Source of the DNA: Deinococcus marmoris
GTDB lineage: Bacteria > Deinococcota > Deinococci > Deinococcales > Deinococcaceae
Length of the DNA: 64,000 nucleotides
Reading direction: 5' to 3'
NCBI RefSeq assembly: GCF_001949125.1
Contig: NZ_MSTI01000115.1
Location: 62,001 to 126,000 of the forward strand
The translations under genes were made by a program, and so were the position numbers. Below the pieces are notes generated by a model. The model saw only the letters and a list, made by a program, of their open reading frames with translations, had not been told where the DNA came from and searched no databases. Of the stretch, positions 37,818 to 46,419 are shown in pieces (the first letter of the stretch is position 1; each line of letters begins with the position of its first letter).

Positions 37818-38408
37818 ATGAGTACCATTAACTTCGCCGCCCGCGAAATCAACTGCAAGATCGTGTACTACGGCCCCGGCATGAGCGGCAAGACCACCAA
37901 CCTCAAGCAGGTGTTCGCCAAGGTGCCCGGCCACCTGCGCGGTGAGATGGTCTCACTGGCCACCGAGGACGAGCGCACGCTGTTCTTCGACTTCCTGCCC
38001 CTGGACCTCGGATCCGTGCAGGGCTTCAAGACCCGCTTTCACCTGTACACCGTGCCGGGTCAGGTGTTCTACAACGCCAGCCGCAAGCTGATCCTGCGCG
38101 GCGTGGACGGCATCGTCTTTGTGGCCGACAGCGCCCCCAACCGCCTGCGCGCCAATGCCGAGAGCATGCGCAACCTGCGCGAGAACCTCGCTGAACACGG
38201 CATCAACGTGCGCGACGTGCCGATTGTCTTGCAGGTCAACAAGCGCGATCTGCCCGACGCCCTGCCCACCAGCATGATCCGCGCAGTGATCGATCCCCGC
38301 AATGAATTGCAACTGTTCGAGGCCATGTCCGACAAGGGCGTGGGCGTGTTCGAGACCCTCAAGACGGTCAGCCGTCTGGTGCTGGAACGGCTGTCTCAGA
38401 CGAAATAA
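37818..38408 (+). CDS. mglA: MglA small Ras-like GTPase
   Basis: 196-residue Ras-like switch protein. P-loop GPGMSGKT at 19-26, switch [15 protein letters not shown] (the MglA variant of DxxGQ), NKRDLP base-specificity motif. In Myxococcus it drives polarity and gliding; in non-gliding Deinococcus-Thermus bacteria the role is not established. AGGAGG precedes ATG 37818 with 9 nt spacing. A 14-bp perfect terminator follows. Confidence 0.94.
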   Translation: MSTINFAAREINCKIVYYGPGMSGKTTNLKQVFAKVPGHLRGEMVSLATEDERTLFFDFLPLDLGSVQGFKTRFHLYTVPGQVFYNASRKLILRGVDGIVFVADSAPNRLRANAESMRNLRENLAEHGINVRDVPIVLQVNKRDLPDALPTSMIRAVIDPRNELQLFEAMSDKGVGVFETLKTVSRLVLERLSQTK

Positions 38409-38419
38409 AGCAGAGTTGG

Positions 38420-38463
38420 GCCAGAGCCGGAGAGGTGGGGATTCCCATTTCTCCGGCTCTGGC
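38420..38463 (+). terminator. 14-bp hairpin after mglA
   Basis: GCCAGAGCCGGAGA (38420-38433) is perfectly complementary to 38450-38463. The following T-content is weak (GTTGCT). Confidence 0.75.
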
Positions 38464-38479
38464 GTTGCTATGCCCGCTT

Positions 38480-38609
38480 AACCCCTCTGCTCCGCAGCTC
38501 TGCGAGTCCGCTCCTTCGGGGGACCTCCCCTCAAAAGGGAGGCAAGAGTCCTGGGATTGCCTGGCCAGCAGCGCACTCCTGGCTTGCAAAGCTCCGCAGG
38601 AGAGGGGTT
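38480..38609. repeat. inverted-repeat intergenic element
   Basis: AACCCCTCT (38480-38488) and AGAGGGGTT (38601-38609) are perfect inverted ends; the inner flanks GCTCCGCAGCTCTGC and GCAAAGCTCCGCAGG continue the pairing imperfectly. A second hairpin CCTCCC/GGGAGG sits at 38524-38542. It fills the gap between mglA and aroG and looks like another small non-coding repeat type. Confidence 0.6.
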
Positions 38610-38632
38610 CGCCTTTCAGCGCGACTCTCAAC

Positions 38633-39733
38633 TCAGCCCCGTAAAGCCGCGTCCGCCTCCAGCAGCAGTGCCTCGGTTTCGGCCCAGCCCACACAAGCAT
38701 CGGTGACACTGACGCCGTATTTCAGGTCATTGGGATTGGCGGGGACACTCTGCTTGCCCTCCTCCAGATTGCTTTCCAGCATCAGGCCCCGGATGGCATG
38801 CTGGCCGCCCAGGCGCTGCTGCACCACGTCGCGCCAGATCAGCCCCTGACGGCGGAAATCGCTGCCACTGTTGGCGTGGGAGCAGTCCACCATGACTGCC
38901 GGGGACAGGCCCGCCGCCGTGATCAGGTCCGCGCCTTCCTTCACGAACTGCGGTGCGTAATTCGGCCCGCTCTTGCCGCCGCGCAGGATCAGGTGGCCGT
39001 TGGGGTTGCCCTGCGTCTGCACGATGCACGCGCGCCCGTCGTCGTCCACGGTGAAAAAGACGTGCGGATGTGCGGCGGCCACCATCGCGTCCACTGCCAG
39101 TTTCAGGCCGCCCCCGGTGCCGTTCTTGAAGCCCATCGGGGCGCTGACGGCGCTCGCCATGACCCGGTGCGTCTGCGATTCGGTGGTGCGTGCGCCCAGG
39201 CAGGCCCAGGCCACCGCGTCAAACAGGTACTGCGGCGCGAAGGGGTCCAGCAGCTCGGTGGCGACGGGCAGGCCCAGCTCGCCCACCTCCAGCATCAGTT
39301 GGCGGGTCAGGGCCAGACCCCGGCCCACGTCATTTGCGCCGGTCATGTCGGGGTCCATCAGAAAGCCGCGCCAGCCCACCGTCGTGCGGGGTTTATCCAC
39401 GTAGACGCGCATCTGCACTTCCAGCGTGCCTTTGACCTGTTCCCGCAGCGCGGCCAGACGGCGGGCGTACTCCAGTGCCGCGCCGGAGTCGTGGACGCTG
39501 CATGGCCCCACCACCACCAGCAGGCGGGCGTCCTCGCCACGCAAGATGGCCTGCGCCGCCTGACGCCCGGCCAGCACGGTGCGCTCGGCCCCTGGCGTCA
39601 GCGGAAGCGCACTTTTCAGTTCGCGGGGCGTGGGCAGCGGCGTGAAGCTGGACACATTCAGATTCTCGGTGCGGCTGGGCGCGGGCGTCTGTGTTTCGGG
39701 CGTGGGCAGTTCAACTTCTGAGAGCTGGGTCAT
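38633..39733 (-). CDS. aroG: 3-deoxy-7-phosphoheptulonate (DAHP) synthase, class I
   Basis: Condenses phosphoenolpyruvate with erythrose 4-phosphate, the first step of the shikimate pathway. 366 residues. Motifs: VVGPCSVHD (PEP and metal Cys), [26 protein letters not shown] (here [12 protein letters not shown]), [22 protein letters not shown] with metal ligands. The N-terminal 30 residues are a Pro/Thr-rich extension. AAAAGGAG lies 8 nt before ATG 39733. A leader peptide rich in Phe/Tyr/Trp and a terminator lie upstream, so expression is probably controlled by aromatic amino acid supply through attenuation. Confidence 0.95.
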   Translation of the reverse strand: MTQLSEVELPTPETQTPAPSRTENLNVSSFTPLPTPRELKSALPLTPGAERTVLAGRQAAQAILRGEDARLLVVVGPCSVHDSGAALEYARRLAALREQVKGTLEVQMRVYVDKPRTTVGWRGFLMDPDMTGANDVGRGLALTRQLMLEVGELGLPVATELLDPFAPQYLFDAVAWACLGARTTESQTHRVMASAVSAPMGFKNGTGGGLKLAVDAMVAAAHPHVFFTVDDDGRACIVQTQGNPNGHLILRGGKSGPNYAPQFVKEGADLITAAGLSPAVMVDCSHANSGSDFRRQGLIWRDVVQQRLGGQHAIRGLMLESNLEEGKQSVPANPNDLKYGVSVTDACVGWAETEALLLEADAALRG

Positions 39734-39771
39734 GTGCGGTTCTCCTTTTGGCTGTGTGTCTGAGCAGGGGC

Positions 39772-39815
39772 AAAAAACGCCGCCCGGTGGCCTTTGTGGG
39801 GCGTCTACCGGGCGG
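39772..39815 (-). terminator. attenuator terminator in the aroG leader
   Basis: On the - strand: CCGCCCGGT (39815-39807) pairs with ACCGGGCGG (39788-39780), followed by TTTTTT (39777-39772). The 5' arm can instead pair with ACCGGGC (39850-39844) at the end of the leader reading frame, which would stop this hairpin from forming. Confidence 0.85.
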
Positions 39816-39839
39816 TCAGGGGATTGAAACAGCGCGATG

Positions 39840-39890
39840 CTAGGCCCGGTGGAAACGGAACCAATAAAAAAATGCGCTGCTGAAAAGCAT
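39840..39890 (-). CDS. aroG leader peptide [16 protein letters not shown]
   Basis: A 16-codon reading frame ending in TAG 25 nt before the attenuator stem. It contains five Phe, one Tyr and one Trp codon, seven of them within codons 3-13 and clustered as FFYWFRF. TACACT (39902-39897) is 6 nt before its ATG, so it would be translated from the very 5' end of a leaderless transcript. A ribosome stalled at the aromatic codons leaves the downstream ACCGGGC free for antiterminator pairing; a ribosome reaching the stop codon covers it. This is the textbook logic of ribosome-mediated attenuation. Confidence 0.85.
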   Translation of the reverse strand: MLFSSAFFYWFRFHRA

Positions 39891-39896
39891 GGGGAA

Positions 39897-39902
39897 AGTG
39901 TA
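39897..39902 (-). promoter_or_regulatory. -10 box of the aroG leader transcript
   Basis: TACACT on the - strand, 6 nt ahead of the leader peptide ATG; no good -35 (position would be about 39920-39925). Confidence 0.6.
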
Positions 39903-40027
39903 GAGGGGCGGGGGAGAGGCTGAGGGCGGGCGGTCTAGGCGGGGGAACGAAGAAGGCCCCCCAAGCCGCGCACCGTGTAGCCCCCAGCGGTGCGCCTTTC
40001 ATCCGGGTGTGATTTGATAGGTAGCGC

Positions 40028-40066
40028 ATGATCGCCCTTTTGCCCACTTCTGACCCCAGCCTGTGA
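40028..40066 (+). CDS. possible 12-codon leader ORF coupled to mnhA
   Basis: ATG 40028 opens MIALLPTSDPSL, whose TGA (40064-40066) overlaps the mnhA GTG (40063) as GTGA. An AT-rich TTTGATAGGT stretch lies just upstream. Coupled translation could explain how mnhA, which lacks a Shine-Dalgarno, is started. Speculative. Confidence 0.35.
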   Translation: MIALLPTSDPSL

Positions 40067-42420
40067 CCCTCGCCGTCCTGTTCCCGCTGCTGATGGCCGC
40101 CGTGTGCGCGCTGCTGGCCCGCCCGCTGGGCCGCCGCACCGGGTATCTGGCCGCCCTGGGCTTTGTGCCCGCCCTGCTGCTGGCCGTGCCGCTGGCCGGA
40201 AGCAGCGTGGAGGTGGGCGGCACTCCCCTGAGTCAGGTGACAGGCTGGGTGCCAGAACTGGGGCTGAATTTCGCTTTCCGGGGCGACGGCTTCTCGCTGC
40301 TGTTCGCGGTCCTGATCGGCGTGATCGGCGCGCTGGCCTCGCTGTACTCGGTGGCGTACCTGTCGGAGCGCGAACGCTTCGGGCGCTTTTATCCGTACCT
40401 GCTGCTGTTCGGTGGCTCCATGCTGGGGCTGGTTCTCAGCGACAACATGATCGCTCTGTTCGCCTTCTGGGAGATGACCAGCGTGACCAGTTTCCTGCTG
40501 ATCGGCCTGTGGCACACCCGCAGCGAGGCGCGCGACGGCGCGATCAAGGCGTTTCTGGTCAGTGCATTGGGCGGGCTGGGGTTGCTGGCGGCGGTGGCGT
40601 TGCTGTCGGTGGCCGGGAGCAGCACCACCCTCTCGGGACTGGATCTGGAGGCGGTGCGGACCTCGCCCATGTTCATTCCGGCGCTGCTGCTGACGCTGCT
40701 GGCGGCCTTTACCAAGAGCGCGCAGCTTCCGTTTCATTTGTGGCTGCCCACGGCGATGGAAGCGCCCACCCCGGTCTCCGCCTTCCTGCACTCGGCCACG
40801 ATGGTCAAGGCCGGGGTGGTGCTGGTGGCGAAGTTCGGGCTGATCTTCGGCACCAGTGCGCTGTGGGGCGGGATCATCGTGCCGCTGGGGCTGGCGACGA
40901 TGTTCTGGGGATCGTGGCGGGCGCTGAAGCAGACCGATCTGAAGGCGCTGCTGGCTTTCTCCACCGTGTCGCAACTGGGCCTGCTGATGGCCCTGTACGG
41001 TCTGGCCGACGCGGAGGGCCGGTTTGCTGCCACCGCGCATCTGCTGAACCACGCAGCCTTTAAAGCGGCGCTGTTTTTCGTGGTGGGCATCATTGACCAC
41101 GAGACCGGCACGCGCGAGACCTTCCGGCTGTCGGGACTGCGGGGCAAGTTGCCGCTGACCTTCGCCGTCGCCCTGCTCGCCACCCTGAGCATGGCCGGGC
41201 TGCCGCCGCTGGGGGGCTTTATCTCCAAGGAATTGTTCTACGAGGCGATGCTGCACGCCGGGCCAGGGTTTATCGCCGTGGCCGTGATCGGCAGCGCCTT
41301 CACGCTGGCGTACTGCGCGCGGCTGATCGGCATTTTCTTCGGCGACTTCCGCGCCCCCGAGGACGACGGTGGGCAGCCCCTCAAGTCCCAGATTCACGAG
41401 GCGGGTCCTGGCCTGCTGTTGCCGCCTGCGCTGCTGGCGGGGGCGGCACTGCTCTTCGGCGTGCTGCCCGCCAGCGCCGAGTGGCTGACCCGCCGGGCTG
41501 GGGCGGCGTTGGATTTTGCGGGCTACGAGGGGCACCTCTATTTGTGGCACGGTGTCACGCCTGCCCTGCTCCTCACCCTGCTGACCTGGGGGCTGGCGGC
41601 GCTGCTGGTATGGCAGGCGGCGCGGGTGTACTTCCTGCAAGTTCACATGGAATTTCCGCTCAGCTCCAACCGGATTTACCGGGGGCTGCTGATCGGTCTG
41701 GAAACCCTGGCCTCGCGCGTGATCGCCGGGACGCAGGGGCTGGCGCTGCCGGACCAGTTGAGGATCACGCTGGCCGCCGCCGGACTGATGGGCGGTTACG
41801 CCGTGTGGCGTGCGCCGCAGGTGTTCCAGCCGCTGGAGCCGCTCCCGCTCAGCACGCTGCCCATCGCCGTGCTGCTGGTGGCCGGGGCGCTGGGCGTGCT
41901 GCTGTCCCGCAACCGCCTGACCGCTGTGGTCCTGACTGGGTTAACTGGTTTCGGCAGTGCGGTGGCCTTTCTGACCATGCGCGCCCCCGATCTGGCGCTC
42001 ACGCAACTGCTGATTGAGGCCGTGACCGTGATCCTGTTTCTGCTGGTCTTCCGCTCTCTGCCAGGCTTCCGCAGCCTGCCGCGTGGGCGGGTGCGGCAGG
42101 TGATCGACGTGGTGCTGGCCGGATCGGCGGGCATCGGGGCCACCTTGCTGGTCCTGGCGAGCCTGCGTTTCCTGTCGCCGCCGATCTCGCCGTATTACCT
42201 GGAAAACGCTTACAAGGAGGGTGGCGGCAAGAACGTGGTCAACGTGATTCTGGTGGATTTCCGGGGCTGGGATACGCTGGGCGAGATCATGGTGGTGGCG
42301 ATGGTGGCGCTGGCCGTGGGCAGTCTGGTCCGGCTGGGCCGCCGGGGACAGGCCCGCAGCGAGAAGGACACCGCGCCCGCGTCACAGGACATGCTGGACC
42401 TTCAGAAGAGGCGTTCATGA
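40063..42420 (+). CDS. mnhA: Mrp/Mnh Na+(K+)/H+ antiporter subunit A
   Basis: Largest subunit of the seven-subunit cation/proton antiporter, related to NuoL of complex I. 785 residues, about 20 membrane helices. The proton-translocating antiporter core has LFAFWEMTSVTSFLLIGLW with the conserved Glu, FTKSAQLPFHLWLPTAMEAPTPVSAFLHSATMVKAG (Lys and His), and the C-terminal third carries the DUF4040/MnhB-like extension (APDLALTQLLIEAVTVILFLLVF). GTG 40063 has no Shine-Dalgarno. ATGA overlap with mnhB. Confidence 0.93.
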   Translation: MTLAVLFPLLMAAVCALLARPLGRRTGYLAALGFVPALLLAVPLAGSSVEVGGTPLSQVTGWVPELGLNFAFRGDGFSLLFAVLIGVIGALASLYSVAYLSERERFGRFYPYLLLFGGSMLGLVLSDNMIALFAFWEMTSVTSFLLIGLWHTRSEARDGAIKAFLVSALGGLGLLAAVALLSVAGSSTTLSGLDLEAVRTSPMFIPALLLTLLAAFTKSAQLPFHLWLPTAMEAPTPVSAFLHSATMVKAGVVLVAKFGLIFGTSALWGGIIVPLGLATMFWGSWRALKQTDLKALLAFSTVSQLGLLMALYGLADAEGRFAATAHLLNHAAFKAALFFVVGIIDHETGTRETFRLSGLRGKLPLTFAVALLATLSMAGLPPLGGFISKELFYEAMLHAGPGFIAVAVIGSAFTLAYCARLIGIFFGDFRAPEDDGGQPLKSQIHEAGPGLLLPPALLAGAALLFGVLPASAEWLTRRAGAALDFAGYEGHLYLWHGVTPALLLTLLTWGLAALLVWQAARVYFLQVHMEFPLSSNRIYRGLLIGLETLASRVIAGTQGLALPDQLRITLAAAGLMGGYAVWRAPQVFQPLEPLPLSTLPIAVLLVAGALGVLLSRNRLTAVVLTGLTGFGSAVAFLTMRAPDLALTQLLIEAVTVILFLLVFRSLPGFRSLPRGRVRQVIDVVLAGSAGIGATLLVLASLRFLSPPISPYYLENAYKEGGGKNVVNVILVDFRGWDTLGEIMVVAMVALAVGSLVRLGRRGQARSEKDTAPASQDMLDLQKRRS

Positions 42421-42920
42421 GTCCTAAGCGCACGCCAAAGAAGGCGGTCAAAGTGGCGGCAGACCAGCCCCGGCCCGGCGATCTGCTGATCAACGATCCG
42501 ATCCTGACGACCATCAGCCGGGCCGCTTTCGCGCTGGTGATGCTGTTCGCGCTGCTGCTGCTGTGGCGCGGGCACAATGCCCCCGGCGGCGGCTTCATCG
42601 CGGGCCTGATGACGGTGTGCGCCCTGATCCTGCACCGCATCGCCAACGGTGACAGCGCCCTGCGTCTGGACCCCGTGAAATTCATTCCGTGGGGACTGGC
42701 CCTCTCCTTCACCACCGGACTGGTGCCGTACCTGCTGGGCCGCCCCTTCCTGAAATCCGACTACGGCTACCTCACCACGGCCCTGACTGGGGAATTTGAG
42801 TGGGCCACCGCCCTGCTGTTTGACCTGGGCGTGTTTCTGGTGGTGGTGGGCGCGGGGCTGGCCCTGGCCTACGCCCTGATTGAAGTTGAGCCGAATGAAC
42901 TGGTAGAGGGGGATTCGTGA
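42417..42920 (+). CDS. mnhB: Mnh antiporter subunit B
   Basis: 167 residues, four membrane helices: TISRAAFALVMLFALLLLWRG, HNAPGGGFIAGLMTVCALIL (the MnhB signature), PWGLALSFTTGLVPYLLG and TALLFDLGVFLVVVGAGLALAYALIE. The 20-residue N-terminus is basic. Starts within the mnhA stop (ATGA). The operon is then broken by a 175-nt repeat-bearing gap before mnhC. Confidence 0.92.
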   Translation: MSPKRTPKKAVKVAADQPRPGDLLINDPILTTISRAAFALVMLFALLLLWRGHNAPGGGFIAGLMTVCALILHRIANGDSALRLDPVKFIPWGLALSFTTGLVPYLLGRPFLKSDYGYLTTALTGEFEWATALLFDLGVFLVVVGAGLALAYALIEVEPNELVEGDS

Positions 42921-43095
42921 GACTTAAGGGTTTAAGAGAGGTGGACTTTTTCCCCTCTCCACTCGTGGCAGAGGGACGCCGCGACTGCGGCGGGGGTGAG
43001 GGGGCCACCGGGCAGGCCGCCACGCAATCCACTTGTAAAATCTTTTCCCACACCCCACACCCCACATCCCACAACCCCTCCCAGGCGGCCCGCTG
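42921..43095. repeat. repeat-bearing insertion between mnhB and mnhC
   Basis: 175 nt. It contains a hairpin CGCCGC/GCGGCG (42977-42992) inside a larger CCCCTC..GAGGGG pairing, then four heptamers of type (C/T)CCCACA at 43046-43073. The stretch TGTGGGAAAAGAT (reverse complement of 43040-43052) recurs at 45915-45927 in the other operon gap. No coding. Confidence 0.7.
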
Positions 43096-43560
43096 ATGGA
43101 AACCCTCTTTGCCGTTCTGATCGGTCTGCTGGTGGCGGCGGGCGTTTTCCTGCTGCTGTCGCGTACCATTATCCGGGTGGTGCTGGGGCTGGCCTTTATC
43201 GCCTACGGGGTCAATCTGGCGATTCTGACCGTGTCGGGTCTGCGGCAGGAATCCCCGCCGCTCCTGACATTGGAAGGACCGTATGTGGACCCGCTGCCGC
43301 AGGCGCTGGTGCTGACCGCCATCGTGATCGGCTTTGGCACCACGGCGCTGCTGCTGACCGTGGCGCTGCGGGCCTATCAGGTGGCTGGACACGATGACGT
43401 GGCGGCCTTCGGAGACAATCTGGCCCGCAATCCCGACGCCCCGGACGGCCAGCACGCCGATCCCGAACACCTCAGCCCCGACCTGCCGGAGGCCGACCAT
43501 ACCGACGAGATCAATGCACAGAGAGCCGAGCTTGAGCGGCTACGAAGGATCATGAGATGA
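43096..43560 (+). CDS. mnhC: Mnh antiporter subunit C (NuoK-like)
   Basis: 154 residues. Three membrane helices as in NuoK/MnhC: LFAVLIGLLVAAGVFLLLS, IIRVVLGLAFIAYGVNLAILTVSG, LPQALVLTAIVIGFGTTALLLTVALRAY. ALVLTAIVIGFG is the family signature. The hydrophilic C-terminus of about 55 residues (HDDVAAFGDN .. LERLRRIM) is longer than in short homologues. ATG 43096; ATGA overlap with mnhD. Confidence 0.92.
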   Translation: METLFAVLIGLLVAAGVFLLLSRTIIRVVLGLAFIAYGVNLAILTVSGLRQESPPLLTLEGPYVDPLPQALVLTAIVIGFGTTALLLTVALRAYQVAGHDDVAAFGDNLARNPDAPDGQHADPEHLSPDLPEADHTDEINAQRAELERLRRIMR

Positions 43561-45125
43561 CCCCTGAATTTGGCGAGGTCGTGACCTCCGCTTTGCCCCT
43601 CGCGCCGATTCTGACGCCGCTGGGGCTGGGGCTGCTGTTGCTGATCCCCATGCGGCGCAGGTGGCGGGTGGCGCTGGCCCTGGCCTCGGCCCTGCTCACC
43701 CTGATTTTCTCGTTGTTGCTGATGAATGCCACGCTGGGCGGCGTGCTGGTCAGCGAACTGGGCGGCTGGAAAGCACCGTTCGGGATCGTGATGGCTGCGG
43801 ACCGTCTGGGATCGTTCATGAGCGCCCTGGCTGCACTCTGCGGTGTGTTCACCGTCTGGCTGATGGCCGCGCAGCCGGACCCGGTGCGAGAAAGGCATCA
43901 TTCGTTTGCCCTGACCTCTTTCCTGTTCACGGGCGTGCAACTGTCCTTTTTGACGGGCGATCTGTTCAACCTGTTCGTGGCCTTTGAGGTCATGCTGGTG
44001 GCCAGTTACGCCCTGACCGTGCTGGGGTCCACCCGCGAGCAACTGCGCGAGGGCTTCCGCTACATCGTCATGAACCTGTCGGCCTCCGCGCTGCTGGTGG
44101 TGGCCTGCGGGCTGGCCTACGGCACGCTGGGCACACTGAATTTCGCGCATCTGGCGCAGCGCAGCGCCGCGCTGGGGCCGAACACCACCGTCACCGCCGT
44201 GGGCGTGCTGCTGCTGATCGTGTTCGCGGCCAAGGGCGCACTCTTCCCGCTGGGTTTCTGGCTTCCCGGCACGTATCCAGCGGTGCCCCACGCCACGGGC
44301 GCATTCTTCGGGGCGGTGCTGACCAAGGTGGGGCTGTACGCCCTGATCCGCGTCTTTACCACAGTGTTCAATCAGGACCCGCAACTGCCCGACACCCTGC
44401 TGCTGGTGCTGGGGGCCGTGACCATGCTGTACGGCGCGCTGGGCGCGGTCAGTCAACGTGAGTGGCGGCGCATCCTGTCGTTCACGGTGGTGGGTTCGGT
44501 GGGCTATCTGGCTTTCGGGCTGGGCCTGGACTCGCCGGACGCCCTGCGCGCCAGTCTGGCGTATCTGGCGGTCAGCGTGGTGGTGACCCTGGCGATGTTC
44601 CTGATTGCCGCCGTCGCGGAACGGGCCAGTGGCACCCGGCTGGTGCGGGCGCGCGGCTTTATTGAATTCCTGCCGCTGTTGGCCGCCTGCTTCCTGTTCT
44701 GCGCGCTGACGGTGGCGGGCCTGCCCCCCAGCGCGGGCTTCGTGGTGAAGTTTGACCTGATCCGCGCCGGGCTGGAAGGTGGCACCGTGCTGGCCTACAT
44801 CGCTACGGCCAGTGCCCTGCTGAGTAGCCTGCTCACCCTGTACGCGCTACTGCGGGTCTGGAGCGGCTTCTTCTGGGGGCGTCACCCACGGGAAGAGCCG
44901 GTACGCCGCGTCCGCTGGCCCGAACGCCTGCCCGCCTATCTGGCCTCAGCGCTGGTGGTGGCGCTGGCGGTGTTTGCCGGGCCGCTGCTGGGCTACGCGC
45001 GCGGCACTGCCGACGAACTGGGCAGCAACGGCTCCTACATCCTGGGCGTGCTGGGCGATCAGCCGCTGGACCTCCACGCCCGTCCCAAGGGTGACGACGT
45101 GCAGCAGCCGGAGGGAACGCCATGA
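43557..45125 (+). CDS. mnhD: Mnh antiporter subunit D (NuoM/N-like)
   Basis: Second antiporter-like proton-translocating subunit, 522 residues, 14 or so membrane helices. FNLFVAFEVMLVASYALTVLG holds the conserved Glu; FAAKGALFPLGFWLPGTYPAVPHATGAFFGAVLTKVGLYALIR holds the Lys residues of the proton path. The C-terminus is cytoplasmic and polar. Overlaps mnhC and mnhE by ATGA. Confidence 0.93.
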   Translation: MTPEFGEVVTSALPLAPILTPLGLGLLLLIPMRRRWRVALALASALLTLIFSLLLMNATLGGVLVSELGGWKAPFGIVMAADRLGSFMSALAALCGVFTVWLMAAQPDPVRERHHSFALTSFLFTGVQLSFLTGDLFNLFVAFEVMLVASYALTVLGSTREQLREGFRYIVMNLSASALLVVACGLAYGTLGTLNFAHLAQRSAALGPNTTVTAVGVLLLIVFAAKGALFPLGFWLPGTYPAVPHATGAFFGAVLTKVGLYALIRVFTTVFNQDPQLPDTLLLVLGAVTMLYGALGAVSQREWRRILSFTVVGSVGYLAFGLGLDSPDALRASLAYLAVSVVVTLAMFLIAAVAERASGTRLVRARGFIEFLPLLAACFLFCALTVAGLPPSAGFVVKFDLIRAGLEGGTVLAYIATASALLSSLLTLYALLRVWSGFFWGRHPREEPVRRVRWPERLPAYLASALVVALAVFAGPLLGYARGTADELGSNGSYILGVLGDQPLDLHARPKGDDVQQPEGTP

Positions 45126-45628
45126 GGGGCGTCTCTCTCAATATCCTGCTCGCCATCGTCTGGACCCTGTTCGTGGGCGAATTCAGCCTGCGCGAACTGG
45201 CCATCGGGATGCTGCTGGGCTTTGCTATCCTGAGCATCTTTCCGCTGTCTCTGGGCACGGGCGGCTACGTGCGGCGCACGCTGGCCTTCGTGCGCTTCGC
45301 CTTCTTCTTTGCCCGCGAGCTGACGGTGGCAAATATTCAGGTGGCGCTGTGGGCCTTGCGTCCGCACCCGCCGCTGCATCCCATGATCATCGCCTACCCG
45401 CTGCGCCTGCGCGGCGACAACGGGCAAACCGTCCTGGCGGCCACGATTACCCTGATGCCCGGCTCGGTGGCGATGGGCTTTAACCCCGAGCGCAGCGTGC
45501 TATATGCCCATGTCATCGGTGCAGAGAATCCACGGGCGGCTCGCGCCAGCCTCAAGAAGGTGGAGGACGCCCTGCTGCCGCTGTACGGTCAGGACGCCAC
45601 AACGACACCATTGGAGAACACCGCATGA
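45122..45628 (+). CDS. mnhE: Mnh antiporter subunit E
   Basis: 168 residues. Two N-terminal membrane helices (NILLAIVWTLFVGEFS; ELAIGMLLGFAILSIFPL) and a soluble C-terminal domain with YPLRLRGDNGQTVLAATITLMPGSVAM, the MnhE signature, and HVIGAENPRAAR. Overlaps both neighbours by ATGA. Confidence 0.92.
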   Translation: MRGVSLNILLAIVWTLFVGEFSLRELAIGMLLGFAILSIFPLSLGTGGYVRRTLAFVRFAFFFARELTVANIQVALWALRPHPPLHPMIIAYPLRLRGDNGQTVLAATITLMPGSVAMGFNPERSVLYAHVIGAENPRAARASLKKVEDALLPLYGQDATTTPLENTA

Positions 45629-45885
45629 TCATCAATCTGGCCCTGGGCATCGTCACGCTTTCCGTTCTGCTGGTCACGGTGCGCGTGCTGCGTGGCCCCA
45701 GTTGGGGGGATCGGATCATGGCCTTCGACTTCCTGAGCGTCAATCTGGTGGTGCTGATCGCGTTGATCGCCGTCAAAACAAAACTGATCGTGATGCTGGA
45801 CGCCGCGCTGGTGCTGAGCTTGCTGGGCTTTCTCAGCACCGTGGCCCTGACCCGTTATCTGCTGCTGGGCCGGGTGATGAAGTGA
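45625..45885 (+). CDS. mnhF: Mnh antiporter subunit F
   Basis: 86 residues, three membrane helices; VRVLRGPSWGDRIMAFDFLSVNLVVLIALIAV is the MnhF signature (RGPS..DRI.A.D), with the conserved Asp in helix 2. Overlaps mnhE by ATGA. A 162-nt gap with heptamer repeats separates it from mnhG. Confidence 0.92.
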   Translation: MIINLALGIVTLSVLLVTVRVLRGPSWGDRIMAFDFLSVNLVVLIALIAVKTKLIVMLDAALVLSLLGFLSTVALTRYLLLGRVMK

Positions 45886-46047
45886 TGGGGGGTAGTGGGC
45901 TGTGGGCTGTGGGTTGTGGGAAAAGATGGGGGCGGTATGCGGGACACGGTACGCAGCGCGCAGTGTCTTCTGGCGGTTTGACCGTTAGATGGTTTGACCA
46001 TCGGCCTCTCTCCATCAACCATCAACCATCCTCGCCGCAGGTCAGCC
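45886..46047. repeat. heptanucleotide repeats between mnhF and mnhG
   Basis: Four GTGGGNN heptamers at 45895-45922 and a (CCATCAA)2.7 array at 46012-46030. The first array is the inverted counterpart of 43046-43073; the second recurs in degenerate form on the far side of mnhG at 46436-46456. Confidence 0.7.
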
Positions 46048-46419
46048 ATGAATGACTTCAACGCCGCCCGTGACATTCCCATTCTGCTGGGAGCCTTCTT
46101 CGTGCTGACGGCGGCGATTGGCCTGATCCGTTTCCCCGATCTGTACTCGCGGCTGCATGCCAGCAGCAAGCTGATCACGCTGGGTTCGGCGGGCATCTTT
46201 ATCGGCGTGGGTCTGGAATTTGCCCAGACGGAGGCGCTGACCCGGCTGGCGGCGGTCCTCCTGTTTCAATTTCTGACCACGCCCCTCAGCGCCTATCTGA
46301 TCGCCCAGGCCGCCTACCTGCGCGGGCTGGAGCCGCTGCTGGAGGGACCGGACGAATGGAACGCGCTCGGCAAGGCCGCGCTGCTGGACGAGCATCTGGA
46401 GGAAAGGGGAGGAGGCTAG
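46048..46419 (+). CDS. mnhG: Mnh antiporter subunit G
   Basis: 123 residues, three membrane helices: PILLGAFFVLTAAIGLIRFPDLYSRLHASSK with the family motif GLIRFPD.Y.RLHA, then GSAGIFIGVGLEFA and AAVLLFQFLTTPLSAYLIA. ATG 46048; an in-frame start at 45994 would read through repeat DNA and is rejected. Last gene of the operon. Confidence 0.92.
   Translation: MNDFNAARDIPILLGAFFVLTAAIGLIRFPDLYSRLHASSKLITLGSAGIFIGVGLEFAQTEALTRLAAVLLFQFLTTPLSAYLIAQAAYLRGLEPLLEGPDEWNALGKAALLDEHLEERGGG

Noticed and set aside
39733..39902. T-box or TRAP-type control of aroG
   Set aside because: No T-box bulge sequence and no run of G/UAG triplets; the aromatic leader peptide with alternative stems explains the layout better.
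39805..41646. 613-codon open frame antisense to mnhA
   Set aside because: Shadow of a strongly conserved gene; it also runs through the aroG attenuator.
43046..43073. CCCCACA heptamers as a CRISPR-like or VNTR locus
   Set aside because: Units are too short, have no spacers and no cas genes are in the window; listed as short tandem repeats only.
45994..46047. N-terminal extension of mnhG
   Set aside because: The extra codons are translated CCATCAA repeats, not MnhG sequence.
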